DNA of 64,000 bases from Streptomyces tagetis (GCF_018069565.1 NZ_JAGPNL010000002.1:620001-684000); one strand, 5' to 3'. Positions 7,922 through 16,771 are shown, counted from the first letter of the stretch. Numbers and translations are program-made. Notes: generated by a model from the sequence alone, not told the origin.

Positions 7922-9988
7922 TCAGCGGCGGGCGCGTACCAGGAGGTAGAGGAAGTACGGCGTCCCGATGACGGCCGTCATCAGCCCCGCGCCGAGCTGG
8001 GCCGGGGCGATCACCGTGCGCCCGAGCAGATCGGCCGTGCAGACCAGCGCCGCGCCGAGCAGCAGCGCGACCGGCACCACCCGCACATGCCGCCGGCCCA
8101 CCAGGGCACGGGCCGCGTGCGGCGCGACCAGGCCCACGAAGCCGATGGCGCCCGCGCAGGCCACGGCGGTGGCGCTGAGCACGACGCTCACCACCAGGAA
8201 GCCGAGCCGGCCCGGCCCGAGGTCGAGCCCCAGCAGCCGGGGCGTGTCCTCGTCCAGCGCGACCAGGTCCAGTTCGGTGCGCCGGGCGAACGCGACGCCG
8301 ACGCCCAGCGTCAGCGCCAGGGCGAGCGGCACCACATCGGGCAGGGTCCGCCCGTACGTGGAGCCGGAGAGCCAGGTCAGCGCCTTGATCGCGTTGAACG
8401 GGTCGGTGAGCACGATCAGCAGACTGATCACCGCCGTGGTCGCGGCGGCCACGCCCACGCCCACCAGGACCAGCCGGTTCTGCCGGAAGCCGCCGCGCGC
8501 GGAGAGCCCGAAGACCACCACGGCCGTGACCGCCGCCCCCGCGAACGCCGCACCGGCCACGCCCCACGAACCGGCCGACGGCACGGTCGTCACGAGGACC
8601 ACGGCGCCCAGCGCCGCCCCGCCCGAGACACCGAGCACGCCCGGCTCGGCGAGGGGGTTGCGGGTGACCGCCTGCACGAGGGTGCCGGCCAGCGCGAGGG
8701 CCGCGCCCGCGCACAGGGCGGCGAGCACCCGGGGCACCCGGGTGTCCAGGACGAAGGAGACGGTCCGTCCGGCCCGGCCCTGGGCCCAGTTGGCCACGTC
8801 GCCCAGGAGCAGCTTGCTGTCGCCCACCAGCACGGCGGCGACGACGAGGCCGGCCAGTACCGCGACGAGCGCGGCCACCGTGACGAGGAACGCCGTCCGG
8901 CCCGGGATGCGCAGCCGCTCCGGCGCACCGGAGGCCCCGGTGTCCCGCATCCGCAGCGCCATCACGACCAGGAACACCGCGCCGGCCAGGCTGGTGACGA
9001 CGCCCGTGGGCACCGCCACCGCCCGGTCGCCGGAGACCAGCGCCCGCAGCAGCACGTCCGAGCCGAGCACCAGCGCGGCACCCGTCAGCCCGGCGGCGGG
9101 CATCGCCGTACGGGAGCGGGCGAAGCCGCGGAAGAGGCGGCCGAGCGGGCGGACCAGGGCCGGGGCGCACAGGCCGACGAAGCCGATCGGACCGGCCAGC
9201 GTGACCGCCGCGGCGGAGAGCAGCGCGGCCAGCACGACCACCGTGACGCGGGTGGCGCGCACCGGCACGCCCAGTCCGCGGGCGGCGTCGTCGCCGAGGG
9301 CCAGCGCGTCCACCCGGCGGGCGGCGAGGAGCAGTCCGGCGAGGCCCACCACCGCGACGGGCAGGATCTGGAGGACGCCGTCGAAGCCGTTCTGGGCGAT
9401 GCTGCCCTGGTTCCAGGCGTAGAGGCCCTCGGTCCGCTCGGGGAAGAGCAGGATCAGCGCCTCGGTCATGGAGCCGAGGCCGAGGGCGAGCGCGGTGCCG
9501 GCGAGGACCAGGCGGACGGTGCCGGTGCCGAGGCCGGAGAGGCCGAGGACGACGGCCGCCGCGGCGAGCCCGCCGGCGAAGGCGACGCCGGAGGAGGCGA
9601 GCAGCGGCAGCGAGACGCCGGTGGTGGCGACCAGGCCGAGCGCCAGGTAGGAGCCGGCGTTGACGGCGAGGGTGTCGGGGGAGGCCAGCACGTTGCGGCT
9701 GACGGCCTGGAGGACCGAGCCGGCCGCGCCGAGGACGGCGCCGACCAGCAGCCCGGCGGTCATCCGGGGCAGCCGGGAGGCGATCACGACGGACGCGTCG
9801 GCCGGGTCGGCCCGGCCGGTCAGGGCCTTGGCGACCTCGGCGGGGCCGACGGCGGCGGTGCCCTGGGTGATGTCGACGACGGCGAGGACGGCGACGAGGA
9901 GGACGAGCCCGGCCGTCACCGTGGCCGCGCCCGACCGGGGTGTGGCCACCGGGGCACGGGTGGCGGGGGAGGGGGCGGTGACGGCCAT
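7922..9988 (-). CDS. Ferric-siderophore ABC permease, two fused FecCD domains
   Basis: 688 residues, twice the usual FecCD length, so the two membrane halves are fused in one chain as in FhuB. The duplicated signatures are visible: the first half has GSVLQAVSRNVLASPDTLAVNAG, and the second half has GTLVQAVTRNPLAEPGVLGVSGG. Each half also has the cytoplasmic coupling region (GDDAARGLGVPV and DEDTPRLLGLDLG) and the GxIGFVGL motif. Many hydrophobic helices are present throughout. It starts 7 bases after the binding-protein stop, in the order ATPase, binding protein, permease. It should move Fe3+-siderophore into the cytoplasm. The operon is preceded by an iron box. Confidence 0.94.
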   Translation of the reverse strand: MAVTAPSPATRAPVATPRSGAATVTAGLVLLVAVLAVVDITQGTAAVGPAEVAKALTGRADPADASVVIASRLPRMTAGLLVGAVLGAAGSVLQAVSRNVLASPDTLAVNAGSYLALGLVATTGVSLPLLASSGVAFAGGLAAAAVVLGLSGLGTGTVRLVLAGTALALGLGSMTEALILLFPERTEGLYAWNQGSIAQNGFDGVLQILPVAVVGLAGLLLAARRVDALALGDDAARGLGVPVRATRVTVVVLAALLSAAAVTLAGPIGFVGLCAPALVRPLGRLFRGFARSRTAMPAAGLTGAALVLGSDVLLRALVSGDRAVAVPTGVVTSLAGAVFLVVMALRMRDTGASGAPERLRIPGRTAFLVTVAALVAVLAGLVVAAVLVGDSKLLLGDVANWAQGRAGRTVSFVLDTRVPRVLAALCAGAALALAGTLVQAVTRNPLAEPGVLGVSGGAALGAVVLVTTVPSAGSWGVAGAAFAGAAVTAVVVFGLSARGGFRQNRLVLVGVGVAAATTAVISLLIVLTDPFNAIKALTWLSGSTYGRTLPDVVPLALALTLGVGVAFARRTELDLVALDEDTPRLLGLDLGPGRLGFLVVSVVLSATAVACAGAIGFVGLVAPHAARALVGRRHVRVVPVALLLGAALVCTADLLGRTVIAPAQLGAGLMTAVIGTPYFLYLLVRARR

Positions 9989-9995
9989 GACCTCG

Positions 9996-10976
9996 CTACT
10001 TCGTCAGCGCGGCGACGATCGCGTCGACGTACGCCTGCATCGAGCCGGGTCCGCCGAACATCCAGATGCCGTCGGGCAGCCGGTGCACGTCGCCCTTCTT
10101 CACGAACGGCAGGGAGGTCCACACCGAGTTCTTGGCGAGTGCGCCGGTGAACGGGTTGCTGCTCTTGTCGCCGTCGCTGCCGATGTAGGCGAACCGCACG
10201 TCGGCGGGGAGGGAGGTGAGGCCCTCGACGTCGGTGGAGCCGAGGCCGTAGCTCTCGTCGCCCTCGACCTTCCAGGCGTTCTCCAGGCCGAGCCTCTCGT
10301 TGACGGCGCCGATGAGCGAGGTGGAGGTGTACGGGCGCAGGGAGACCTGGTTGGAGGCCACGTAGCCGTCGGCGAAGGCGATCCGCGTGCCGTCCAGACC
10401 GGCGTCGGCGAGGGCCTCGCGGCCCTCCTCCAGCTTGGCGTCGAAGTCCGAGCGGAGCGTCTTCGCCCGGTCGGTGGTGCCGGTGGCCTCGGCGATCAGG
10501 TCGATGTTCTCCAGCATCTGCCCGATCTGGTCGGAGCCCTTGGCGGAGGTCACCTCCAGCACCGGGGCGACCTCGCGCATCTGCTTGACGGCGGCGGGCG
10601 GCAGGTCGGTGGTGGCGACGATGAGGTCGGGGGAGAGCGAGGCGATGGTGTCCATGCTCGGCTCGCCGCGGGTGCCGATGTCCTTCGGCTCGTTCTTCAG
10701 CGGGACCGAGGTGTCCCAGGTCTTGTAGCCCTTCACGTCGGCGACGCCGACGGGGTCGATGCCGAGGGAGACGAGGGACTCGACGACGTTCCACTCGGTG
10801 GCGATCACCTTGGTGGCCGCCTTGTCGAGCTTGACCTCCTTGCCGGTGCCGTCCTTCAGCGTGATGCCCTCGGAGGGCTTCGCGGCCGGGTCGGCGGCGG
10901 GTTCGGTGGTGCCGCAGGCGGAGAGGGTGAGCGCGGCGGCGGCCACGGAGGCGGCGGTGAACAGGAGGCGTCTCAT
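9996..10976 (-). CDS. Iron-siderophore ABC substrate-binding lipoprotein
   Basis: 326 residues from ATG 10976, which overlaps the ATPase stop (ATGA). A lipoprotein signal peptide ends at the lipobox LSAC near residue 20. The mature protein has the PeriplaBP_2 layout: TKVIATEWNVVESLVSLGIDPVGVAD in the first lobe, SLSPDLIVATTDLP, then a long connecting helix (about residues 150-185) and a second lobe ending with YVDAIVAALTK. It is membrane-tethered outside the cell and should deliver a ferric siderophore to the fused permease. The ligand cannot be read from sequence. Confidence 0.94.
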   Translation of the reverse strand: MRRLLFTAASVAAAALTLSACGTTEPAADPAAKPSEGITLKDGTGKEVKLDKAATKVIATEWNVVESLVSLGIDPVGVADVKGYKTWDTSVPLKNEPKDIGTRGEPSMDTIASLSPDLIVATTDLPPAAVKQMREVAPVLEVTSAKGSDQIGQMLENIDLIAEATGTTDRAKTLRSDFDAKLEEGREALADAGLDGTRIAFADGYVASNQVSLRPYTSTSLIGAVNERLGLENAWKVEGDESYGLGSTDVEGLTSLPADVRFAYIGSDGDKSSNPFTGALAKNSVWTSLPFVKKGDVHRLPDGIWMFGGPGSMQAYVDAIVAALTK

Positions 10977-11833
10977 GAGGGGATGCCGAGCCTTTCGGTG
11001 CGTATGTGGTGTCGGCCGATCGGGCGGGTGCGCAGCCGGCCGGTGAGGGGGTCGGTGTCGACGTCGATCCGGATGCCGTAGACCGCGGTCAGCCGTTCCG
11101 GGGTGAGCACGTCCTCGGGGCGGCCGTCGGCGACGACGCGGCCCGCCTCCAGGAGCGTGATCCGGTCGGCCACGGCCGCCGCCTGGTCGAGGTCGTGCAG
11201 GACCACGCCGACGGCGATCCGGTGGTCGTCCGCCAGGTCGCGGACGAGGTCGAGGAGTTCGATCTGGTAGCGCAGGTCGAGGTAGGTCGTCGGCTCGTCC
11301 AGGAGGAGGACGCCGGTCTCCTGCGCGAGGCAGCCGGCGAGCCACACCCGCTGGAGCTGGCCGCCGGAGAGGTGGTCGGCGCCGCGGTCGGCGAGGGCCT
11401 CGACCCCGGTGAGGGCGAGGGCGCGGTCGACCGCCGCCGGACCGTCCGGATCGGGCCGGCCCCACCGTCCGCGGTAGGGGTAGCGGCCGAACTCGACGAG
11501 CTCGCGGACGGTCAGCCCGCCCGGCGTGGGGCGGCTCTGGGTCAGCAGCGCCACGTGCCGTGCGAACTCACGGGCCGTCAGCGCCATCGCGTCGGTGCCC
11601 TCGTCGAGGGTGACCGTTGCCGCGCGGGGCCGCTGGAGCCGGGCGATGGTCCGGAGCAGGGTCGATTTTCCGCTGCCGTTCGGGCCGACCAGGGCGGTCA
11701 CTTCGCCGGGGCGGAGCCTGACCGCGGCCTCGTGCACCACGTCGGTGCCGTCGTAGGCGACGGTGACGCCCGTGGCCGACAGCTCATGGCCCACCAGGCG
11801 TGGGGTCCCGGCGGCTTTTTCACCAGATTTCAC
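10973..11833 (-). CDS. Siderophore ABC transporter ATP-binding protein
   Basis: 286 residues with a full ABC nucleotide-binding domain: Walker A GPNGSGKST, Q-loop LTQSRPTPGGL, signature LSGGQ, Walker B GVLLLDEPTTYLDL and switch His in VGVVLHDLDQ. It is the first gene of a three-gene minus-strand operon and overlaps the binding-protein start by four bases. An iron box lies 6 bases upstream of its ATG, close enough to overlap the promoter or leader, which implies DmdR/IdeR-type repression by ferrous iron. Confidence 0.95.
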   Translation of the reverse strand: MKSGEKAAGTPRLVGHELSATGVTVAYDGTDVVHEAAVRLRPGEVTALVGPNGSGKSTLLRTIARLQRPRAATVTLDEGTDAMALTAREFARHVALLTQSRPTPGGLTVRELVEFGRYPYRGRWGRPDPDGPAAVDRALALTGVEALADRGADHLSGGQLQRVWLAGCLAQETGVLLLDEPTTYLDLRYQIELLDLVRDLADDHRIAVGVVLHDLDQAAAVADRITLLEAGRVVADGRPEDVLTPERLTAVYGIRIDVDTDPLTGRLRTRPIGRHHIRTERLGIPS

Positions 11834-11838
11834 GGAGG

Positions 11839-11857
11839 GAAGGCTAGCCTAACCTAA
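11839..11857 (-). promoter_or_regulatory. Iron box (DmdR/IdeR-type operator)
   Basis: The minus-strand sequence TTAGGTTAGGCTAGCC followed by TTC matches 16 of 19 positions of the palindromic TTAGGTTAGGCTAACCTAA consensus. It lies just upstream of the ABC ATPase start and predicts iron-dependent repression of the three-gene importer operon. Confidence 0.85.
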
Positions 11858-11923
11858 CTGTTTTCGGTCAGCCGGGGGCTCCTCCGACCGGGCCCGGAAC
11901 CGCTGTCCGAGGCCGGGTGAGAC

Positions 11924-12484
11924 TCAACTCGCCTGCCAGGACCGGGGCTTCCACAGTCCCGCGCGGTTCAGCGACGCCGGGCAGTGCAGGTAGACCTCGT
12001 CGATCTCCAGCAGCAGCGCCAGCTCCGGACGCCGCCCCTCACGCGTCATCGTGTCGAAGAAGGGCGCGTCCTTGAGGATGCGGGCCCGCCCGTTGACCCG
12101 CAGCACCTCCTTGCTCCCCGGGATCAGGTAGAGCAGGCCGGCGTGCGGATTGGCCAGGATGTTGTGGAAGCTGTCGCCGCGCCGGTTGCCCGGCCGGTCC
12201 GGCAGCGCGAGGGTGCCCGGGTCGAGGACGTGGGTGAAACCCGGCCCGTCACCGCGCGGCGAGACGTCGCAGTTGCCGTCCGCGTCCGAGGTGGCCAGCA
12301 GGCAGAAGGGCGAGCGGGCCAGGATGTCCAGATCCTGCCCGGTCAGCCGGTCGTGCACCTTCTCGATCACCAACGGCCACGGCTCGCCCAGCAGTTCGCG
12401 CAACTCCTCGCGCGAGCCCAGCTCCACCCAGCCCTCCCGGGCGGCACCGGCCGCCACGTCGGCCGTCTCGATCGTGTGCGGCAA
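11924..12484 (-). CDS. PPOX-class flavoprotein, MSMEG_1061-like
   Basis: 186 residues if read from TTG 12484, which has AGGGGG six bases upstream; no ATG or GTG fits, and upstream codons are not family-like. The split-barrel FMN-binding fold of pyridoxamine 5'-phosphate oxidase-like proteins is recognisable in ARSPFCLLATSDADGNCDVSPRGDGPGF, NPHAGLLYLIPG and the RVNGRARI motif, ending with a CPASLNRAGLW segment. It sits between two siderophore importers and shares a regulatory region with the second, which contains an iron box. A flavin-linked role in iron or siderophore handling is inference; the family's reactions are varied. Confidence 0.85.
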   Translation of the reverse strand: MPHTIETADVAAGAAREGWVELGSREELRELLGEPWPLVIEKVHDRLTGQDLDILARSPFCLLATSDADGNCDVSPRGDGPGFTHVLDPGTLALPDRPGNRRGDSFHNILANPHAGLLYLIPGSKEVLRVNGRARILKDAPFFDTMTREGRRPELALLLEIDEVYLHCPASLNRAGLWKPRSWQAS

Positions 12485-12543
12485 GGCCGGCCCCCTGTGG
12501 TGTTGCGTGCGACGGGTGGTTGTGTTCAGGACATCAGCAGATG

Positions 12544-12562
12544 TTAGGTTCACCTTACCTAT
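12544..12562 (+). promoter_or_regulatory. Iron box between PPOX gene and second importer
   Basis: TTAGGTTCACCTTACCTAT matches 15 of 19 positions of the iron-box palindrome. It lies 59 bases upstream of the PPOX TTG start and about 80-150 bases upstream of the divergent importer genes, so it could repress both directions when iron is sufficient. Confidence 0.8.
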
Positions 12563-12641
12563 GTGGCCGGAAGGGGTACCCTCCGGCCGCGAGGGGACCC
12601 CCCCCGTACACCTCCTCACGGCACCTCCTGAAGGACCGCAG

Positions 12642-12701
12642 ATGCGCCCCGCCCCCCACTCCGGACAACCGCGCCCGCCCCGACGCGCGGTCCGCCGGTG
12701 A
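12642..12701 (+). CDS. Candidate 19-codon leader ORF before siderophore permease
   Basis: ATG 12642 has AAGGA six bases upstream. It encodes a 19-residue Pro/Arg-rich peptide (MRPAPHSGQPRPPRRAVRR) whose stop TGA overlaps the GTG start of the permease (GTGA at 12698-12701). The permease GTG itself lacks an evident ribosome-binding site, so ribosomes may arrive by coupling from this leader. The short length makes chance occurrence quite possible. Confidence 0.35.
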   Translation: MRPAPHSGQPRPPRRAVRR

Positions 12702-13762
12702 ACGCCACCGCCCCGGCCCGCCCCGCCGAGGACCGGGACCGGGCGGGCGCCGGACGGCGCCGCACCCGCGTCACCCTCACCGCCGGGCTCCTCGGGCTCG
12801 GCGTGCTGCTGCTCGCGGCCACCGCCCTCAGCCTCGCCGTCGGCTCCGGCGACGTCCCGCTCCGCGACGTCGTCCAGGGCGTCGTCGACCCGGACCGCTC
12901 CGTGCGCGCGCAACTCGTCGTCCAGGAGGTGCGCGTCCCCCGCACCCTCGCCGGACTCCTGGCCGGCGTCGCCCTCGGCCTGGCCGGCACCGTCATGCAG
13001 GGCGTCACCCGCAACCCGCTCGCCGACCCCGGCCTGCTCGGCATCAACGCGGGCGCCGCCGTCACCGTCGTCTTCGCCATGAGCGTGCTCTCCCTGACCG
13101 AGCCCGAGCAGTACATCTGGTTCGGCTTCCTCGGCGCCTGCCTCGCCGCCGCCCTGGTCTACGGCGTCGCGGGCATCGGCCGCGAGGGCGCCACGCCCGT
13201 CAAGCTGGCCCTCGCCGGAGCCGCCGTCAGCGCCCTGCTCATCTCCGTCTCCGACGCCATGCTGCTGACCGACAGCCACACCTACGACCAGTTCCGCTTC
13301 TGGCAGGTCGGCGCCCTGGACGGCCGCGGCCTCGACGTCCTCCTCCAGGCACTGCCCTTCGTCCTCGTCGGCTCGCTCCTCGCGCTCGGCCTCGGCCCGC
13401 GCCTCAACGGCCTCGCCCTCGGCGACGACATCGCCCGCGCCCTCGGACAGCGGGTCGCCGCCGCCCGGCTCACCGGCGGCGTGAGCGTCGTCCTGCTCTG
13501 CGGCGCGGCCACCGCCGTCGCCGGGCCCATCGGCTTCGTCGGCCTCGCCGTCCCGCACGCCGTCCGCATGATCACCGGCCCCGACCACCGCTGGGTACTG
13601 CCCTACAGCGCCCTCGCCGCCCCCGCCCTGCTGCTCCTCGCCGACGTCCTCGGCCGCGTGGTGGCCCGGCCCGGCGAGGTCCAGGTCGGCGTCGTCACCG
13701 CCGCCGTGGGCTGCGTGCCCTTCATTCTCCTGGTCCGCAGCCGGGGAAAGGCGGCCCTGTGA
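12698..13762 (+). CDS. Siderophore ABC permease, FecCD family (first subunit)
   Basis: 354 residues. A cytoplasmic Arg-rich N-terminus precedes the first membrane helix (residues about 27-48). FecCD signatures are VRVPRTLAGLLAGVALGLAGTV, then MQGVTRNPLADPGLLGINAG, the coupling segment LGDDIARALGQRV and GPIGFVGLAVPHAVRMI. Together with the next gene it should form the heterodimeric channel, unlike the fused permease of the neighbouring operon. It starts at GTG 12698 with poor local Shine-Dalgarno sequence and overlaps the next start by four bases. An iron box lies about 140 bases upstream. Confidence 0.93.
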   Translation: MNATAPARPAEDRDRAGAGRRRTRVTLTAGLLGLGVLLLAATALSLAVGSGDVPLRDVVQGVVDPDRSVRAQLVVQEVRVPRTLAGLLAGVALGLAGTVMQGVTRNPLADPGLLGINAGAAVTVVFAMSVLSLTEPEQYIWFGFLGACLAAALVYGVAGIGREGATPVKLALAGAAVSALLISVSDAMLLTDSHTYDQFRFWQVGALDGRGLDVLLQALPFVLVGSLLALGLGPRLNGLALGDDIARALGQRVAAARLTGGVSVVLLCGAATAVAGPIGFVGLAVPHAVRMITGPDHRWVLPYSALAAPALLLLADVLGRVVARPGEVQVGVVTAAVGCVPFILLVRSRGKAAL

Positions 13763-14805
13763 ACCCGGCCGTCACCGACGCCGCCGCCCGCGTCGGCCGC
13801 CTCCAGCGCGCCCGCCGCGCCCGGTTCGCCGCCGTCAGCGCCGCCCTGGGCCTCGTCGCGCTCGGCGCCCTGCTCCTCTCCCTCACCGTCGGCGACATCG
13901 ACGTACCCCTCGCCGACGTGTGGGCCGTGCTCACCGGCGGCGGCGACCCGGCGAGCCGCTTCGTCGTCCACGAACTGCGGCTGCCCCGCGCCCTGCTCGC
14001 CCTCGTCGTCGGCGCCTGCTTCGGGATGTCCGGGGCCGTCTTCCAGTCGCTGCTGCGCAACCCCCTCGCCAGCCCCGACGTGATCGGCGTCAGCGCCGGC
14101 GCCAGCGCCGCCGCCGTCCTGTCCTCGATGGCCTTCGGACTGAGCGGCCTCGCCCTGTCCGGCGGGGCCCTGGCCGGAGCCCTCCTCGCCGGCACCCTCA
14201 TCTACCTGCTGGCCTGGCGCGGCGGCGTCAGCGGCGGCCGGTTCGTGCTCATCGGCATCGGCGTCGGCACCGGGCTCATCAGCCTGCGCTCCTACCTGAT
14301 GACCCGCGCCGAGGTCACCGAGGCCCACAACGCCTTCCTCTGGCTGACCGGCAGCCTCAACGGCCGCTCCTGGTCCCAGCTCTGGCCGCTGCTCGGCTGC
14401 GCCGTCCTGCTCGTGCCGCTCACCCTGGCCGCCTCCCGGGGCCTCGCCGCGCTCCAGCTCGGCGACGAGGCGGCCGGCGGACTCGGCGTCCGCGTCGAAC
14501 GGGGCCGTCTCGCCCTGCTGGCCTGCGCCACCGGCCTGGTGGGCGTGGCGACGGCCGCCGCGGGCCCCGTCGGCTTCGTCGCCCTGGTCAGCGCGCCGAT
14601 CGCCCGCCGCCTGCTGCCGGGCCAGGGCGCCGCCCTCCTGCCGTCCGCGCTGACCGGGGCCGCGCTGGTCGGCGCCGCCGACTTCGCCGCCCAGCACGCC
14701 CTGCCCGCCACCCAGCTCCCGGTGGGCGTGGTGACCAGCGTGGTCGGGGCGCCGTACCTGCTGTGGCTGCTCGCGCGCGCCAACCGTGTGGGCCGGGGCG
14801 GCTGA
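13759..14805 (+). CDS. Siderophore ABC permease, FecCD family (second subunit)
   Basis: 348 residues from a GTG that overlaps the preceding stop (GTGA). It has the same fold as its neighbour: LRLPRALLALVVGACFGMSG, FQSLLRNPLASPDVIGVSAG, the coupling segment LGDEAAGGLGVRV and GPVGFVALVSAPIARRLL. The two permeases are clearly different in sequence, consistent with an obligate heterodimer rather than a recent duplication. The ATPase gene follows after 49 bases. Confidence 0.93.
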   Translation: MNPAVTDAAARVGRLQRARRARFAAVSAALGLVALGALLLSLTVGDIDVPLADVWAVLTGGGDPASRFVVHELRLPRALLALVVGACFGMSGAVFQSLLRNPLASPDVIGVSAGASAAAVLSSMAFGLSGLALSGGALAGALLAGTLIYLLAWRGGVSGGRFVLIGIGVGTGLISLRSYLMTRAEVTEAHNAFLWLTGSLNGRSWSQLWPLLGCAVLLVPLTLAASRGLAALQLGDEAAGGLGVRVERGRLALLACATGLVGVATAAAGPVGFVALVSAPIARRLLPGQGAALLPSALTGAALVGAADFAAQHALPATQLPVGVVTSVVGAPYLLWLLARANRVGRGG

Positions 14806-14854
14806 CGTGACCCGACCGACGCGCCCCCCTCACGACCCCCGCAAGGAGACCTCG

Positions 14855-15676
14855 GTGACCACGGCGACCTCCCCGCACACCCTGAGCGCCCGCGGTCTGG
14901 GGCTCGGCTACGGAGACCGGCAGATCGTCTCGCAGCTCGACGTCGACCTGCCGCCGGGCCGCTTCACCGTGGTCGTCGGCCCCAACGCCTGCGGCAAGTC
15001 GACGCTGCTGCGCGCCATGGCGCGGCTGCTGACCCCGACCGCCGGCACCGTCCTCCTGGACGGCCGGGACATCCACACCACCTCGACCCGGCAGGTCGCC
15101 GCCTGCCTCGGCATGCTGCCGCAGACCCCGGTCGCCCCGGACGCCATCACCGTCGCCGACCTCGTCGGCCGGGGCCGCTACCCGCACCAGGGATGGTTCC
15201 GCCGCTGGACCGCCGCCGACAGCGAGGGCGTCGCCGCGGCCATGCTCGCCACCGACGTCCTCGACCTCGCCGACCGGTCCGTCGACGAGCTCTCCGGCGG
15301 CCAGCGCCAGCGCGTGTGGATCGCCATGGCCCTCGCCCAGGAGACCGACATCCTCCTGCTGGACGAGCCCACCACCTACCTCGACATCAGCCACCAGCTC
15401 GACGTGCTGGACCTGCTGACCGACCTCAACCGGGACCGCGGCGTCACCCTCGCCGTCGTCCTGCACGACCTCAACCTGGCCTGCCGCTACGCCGACCACC
15501 TGATCGCCATGAAAGACGGCCGGGTGGTCGCCGAGGGCGCCCCCCGCGACGTCGTGACCGAGTCCCTGGTGGGCGAGGTGTTCGGGCTGCGCTCGACGGT
15601 GATCCCGGACCCCGCGTCCGGCACACCGATGATCGTCCCCCTCGGCCGCCACCACGTCCCCTCCGCCACCTCCTGA
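14855..15676 (+). CDS. Siderophore ABC transporter ATP-binding protein
   Basis: 273 residues from GTG 14855, which has AAGGAGA at a good distance; the longer frame starting at 14786 overlaps the permease gene and lacks such a site. Complete ABC motifs are present: Walker A GPNACGKST, Q-loop MLPQTPVAPDAITV, signature LSGGQRQRVWIAMALAQE, Walker B ILLLDEPTTYLDI and switch His in AVVLHDLNLACRYADH. It powers the FecCD pair upstream; the binding protein follows 26 bases later. Confidence 0.95.
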   Translation: MTTATSPHTLSARGLGLGYGDRQIVSQLDVDLPPGRFTVVVGPNACGKSTLLRAMARLLTPTAGTVLLDGRDIHTTSTRQVAACLGMLPQTPVAPDAITVADLVGRGRYPHQGWFRRWTAADSEGVAAAMLATDVLDLADRSVDELSGGQRQRVWIAMALAQETDILLLDEPTTYLDISHQLDVLDLLTDLNRDRGVTLAVVLHDLNLACRYADHLIAMKDGRVVAEGAPRDVVTESLVGEVFGLRSTVIPDPASGTPMIVPLGRHHVPSATS

Positions 15677-15702
15677 CGAGACCTGACGAGAAAAGAGTCA
15701 CC

Positions 15703-16725
15703 ATGTCCCCGCTCCCCGTCGCCGGAACCGGCCGCCTCAGGCGCCTGTGGGTGTCCGGCCTGGCCGTCACCCTCTTCGGTGCCCTCACCGCCTGCGGTTT
15801 CTCCGCGGACTCCGGCTCCGACGCCGGCTCCGACGACGCCCCGGCGTCCTCCGGTGCCTTCCCGGCCAAGGTGGACACCAAGTTCGGCACCGTCACCGTC
15901 CCGTCCGAGCCCAAGCGGGTCGTCGCCCTCGGCTGGGGTGACGCCGAGACCGCCCTCGCCCTCGGCGTGCAGCCGGTCGGCCAGAGCGACTGGCTCGCCT
16001 TCGGCGGCGACGGCGTCGGCCCCTGGGCCAAGGGCCTCTACACCAAGAGCCCGGAGAAGATCGGCACCCTGGAGCCCGAGTACGAGAAGATCGCCGGGCT
16101 CAAGCCCGACCTGATCCTCGACGTGAACTCCAGCGGCGACCAGACCCGCTACGACACCCTCAGCAAGATCGCGCCGACCCTGGGCGTGCCCAAGGGCGGC
16201 GACCAGTACAAGATCTCCTGGCAGCAGCAGACCACGATGATCTCGACCGCGCTCGGCCTCGCCGACAAGGGCGAGAAGCTCATCGCGGACACCAAGGAGA
16301 AGTTCACCGCCGCCGCCGGGGAGCACCCCGAGTTCAAGGACAAGACCGTCACGGTCGGCTCCCGCACCTCCGCCGGCTGGGGCGCGTACGTCAAGGGCAC
16401 GGCCCGGATCGACTTCGTCGAGGCGCTCGGCTTCCGCAACAACCCGAAGGTCGACGCCGAGGCCGGCGCGGACTTCTTCATCCAGGTCTCGGAGGAGAAC
16501 CTCCAGATGCTGGAGGCCGACCTGCTCGTCATGGCGCCCATCGGCATCGACGCGGCCAAGATCTCCTCCGACCCGCTCTACGAGTCGCTGCCCGCGGTGA
16601 AGAAGGGCCGCTCGATCGTCTTCGACGACCAGGACATCAGCCAGGCGTTCGCCACCAACTCCGTGCTCTCCGTCGGGTACGCCCTGGAGAAGGTGGTTCC
16701 GCTCTTCGCGGACGCCCTGAAGTAA
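15703..16725 (+). CDS. Iron-siderophore ABC substrate-binding lipoprotein
   Basis: 340 residues. The signal peptide ends in the lipobox LTAC near residue 30, followed by a Ser/Asp/Gly-rich tether. The mature part is a PeriplaBP_2 protein: KRVVALGWGDAETALALGVQPVG, IAGLKPDLILDVNSSG, a long inter-lobe helix and DQDISQAFATNSVLSVGYALEKVVPLF at the end. It resembles the clade that binds hydroxamate or enterobactin-like ligands, but the ligand is not determinable here. It is the last gene of the plus-strand importer operon, and its 3' end has been tandemly duplicated in the adjacent noncoding DNA. Confidence 0.94.
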   Translation: MSPLPVAGTGRLRRLWVSGLAVTLFGALTACGFSADSGSDAGSDDAPASSGAFPAKVDTKFGTVTVPSEPKRVVALGWGDAETALALGVQPVGQSDWLAFGGDGVGPWAKGLYTKSPEKIGTLEPEYEKIAGLKPDLILDVNSSGDQTRYDTLSKIAPTLGVPKGGDQYKISWQQQTTMISTALGLADKGEKLIADTKEKFTAAAGEHPEFKDKTVTVGSRTSAGWGAYVKGTARIDFVEALGFRNNPKVDAEAGADFFIQVSEENLQMLEADLLVMAPIGIDAAKISSDPLYESLPAVKKGRSIVFDDQDISQAFATNSVLSVGYALEKVVPLFADALK

Positions 16726-16766
16726 GGGGTGACGCCCCTGAAGTGAGGGGTGACGCCCTGGCGTGA
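16711..16766 (+). repeat. Tandem ~20-bp repeat spanning a stop codon
   Basis: The last codons and stop of the binding-protein gene (GACGCCCTGAAGTAAGGGGT) are repeated immediately as GACGCCCCTGAAGTGAGGGG and then a partial GACGCCCTGGCGTGAG. The unit is 20-21 bp and contains TAA or TGA. It looks like replication slippage after the stop codon. Confidence 0.75.
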
Positions 16767-16771
16767 GACGA

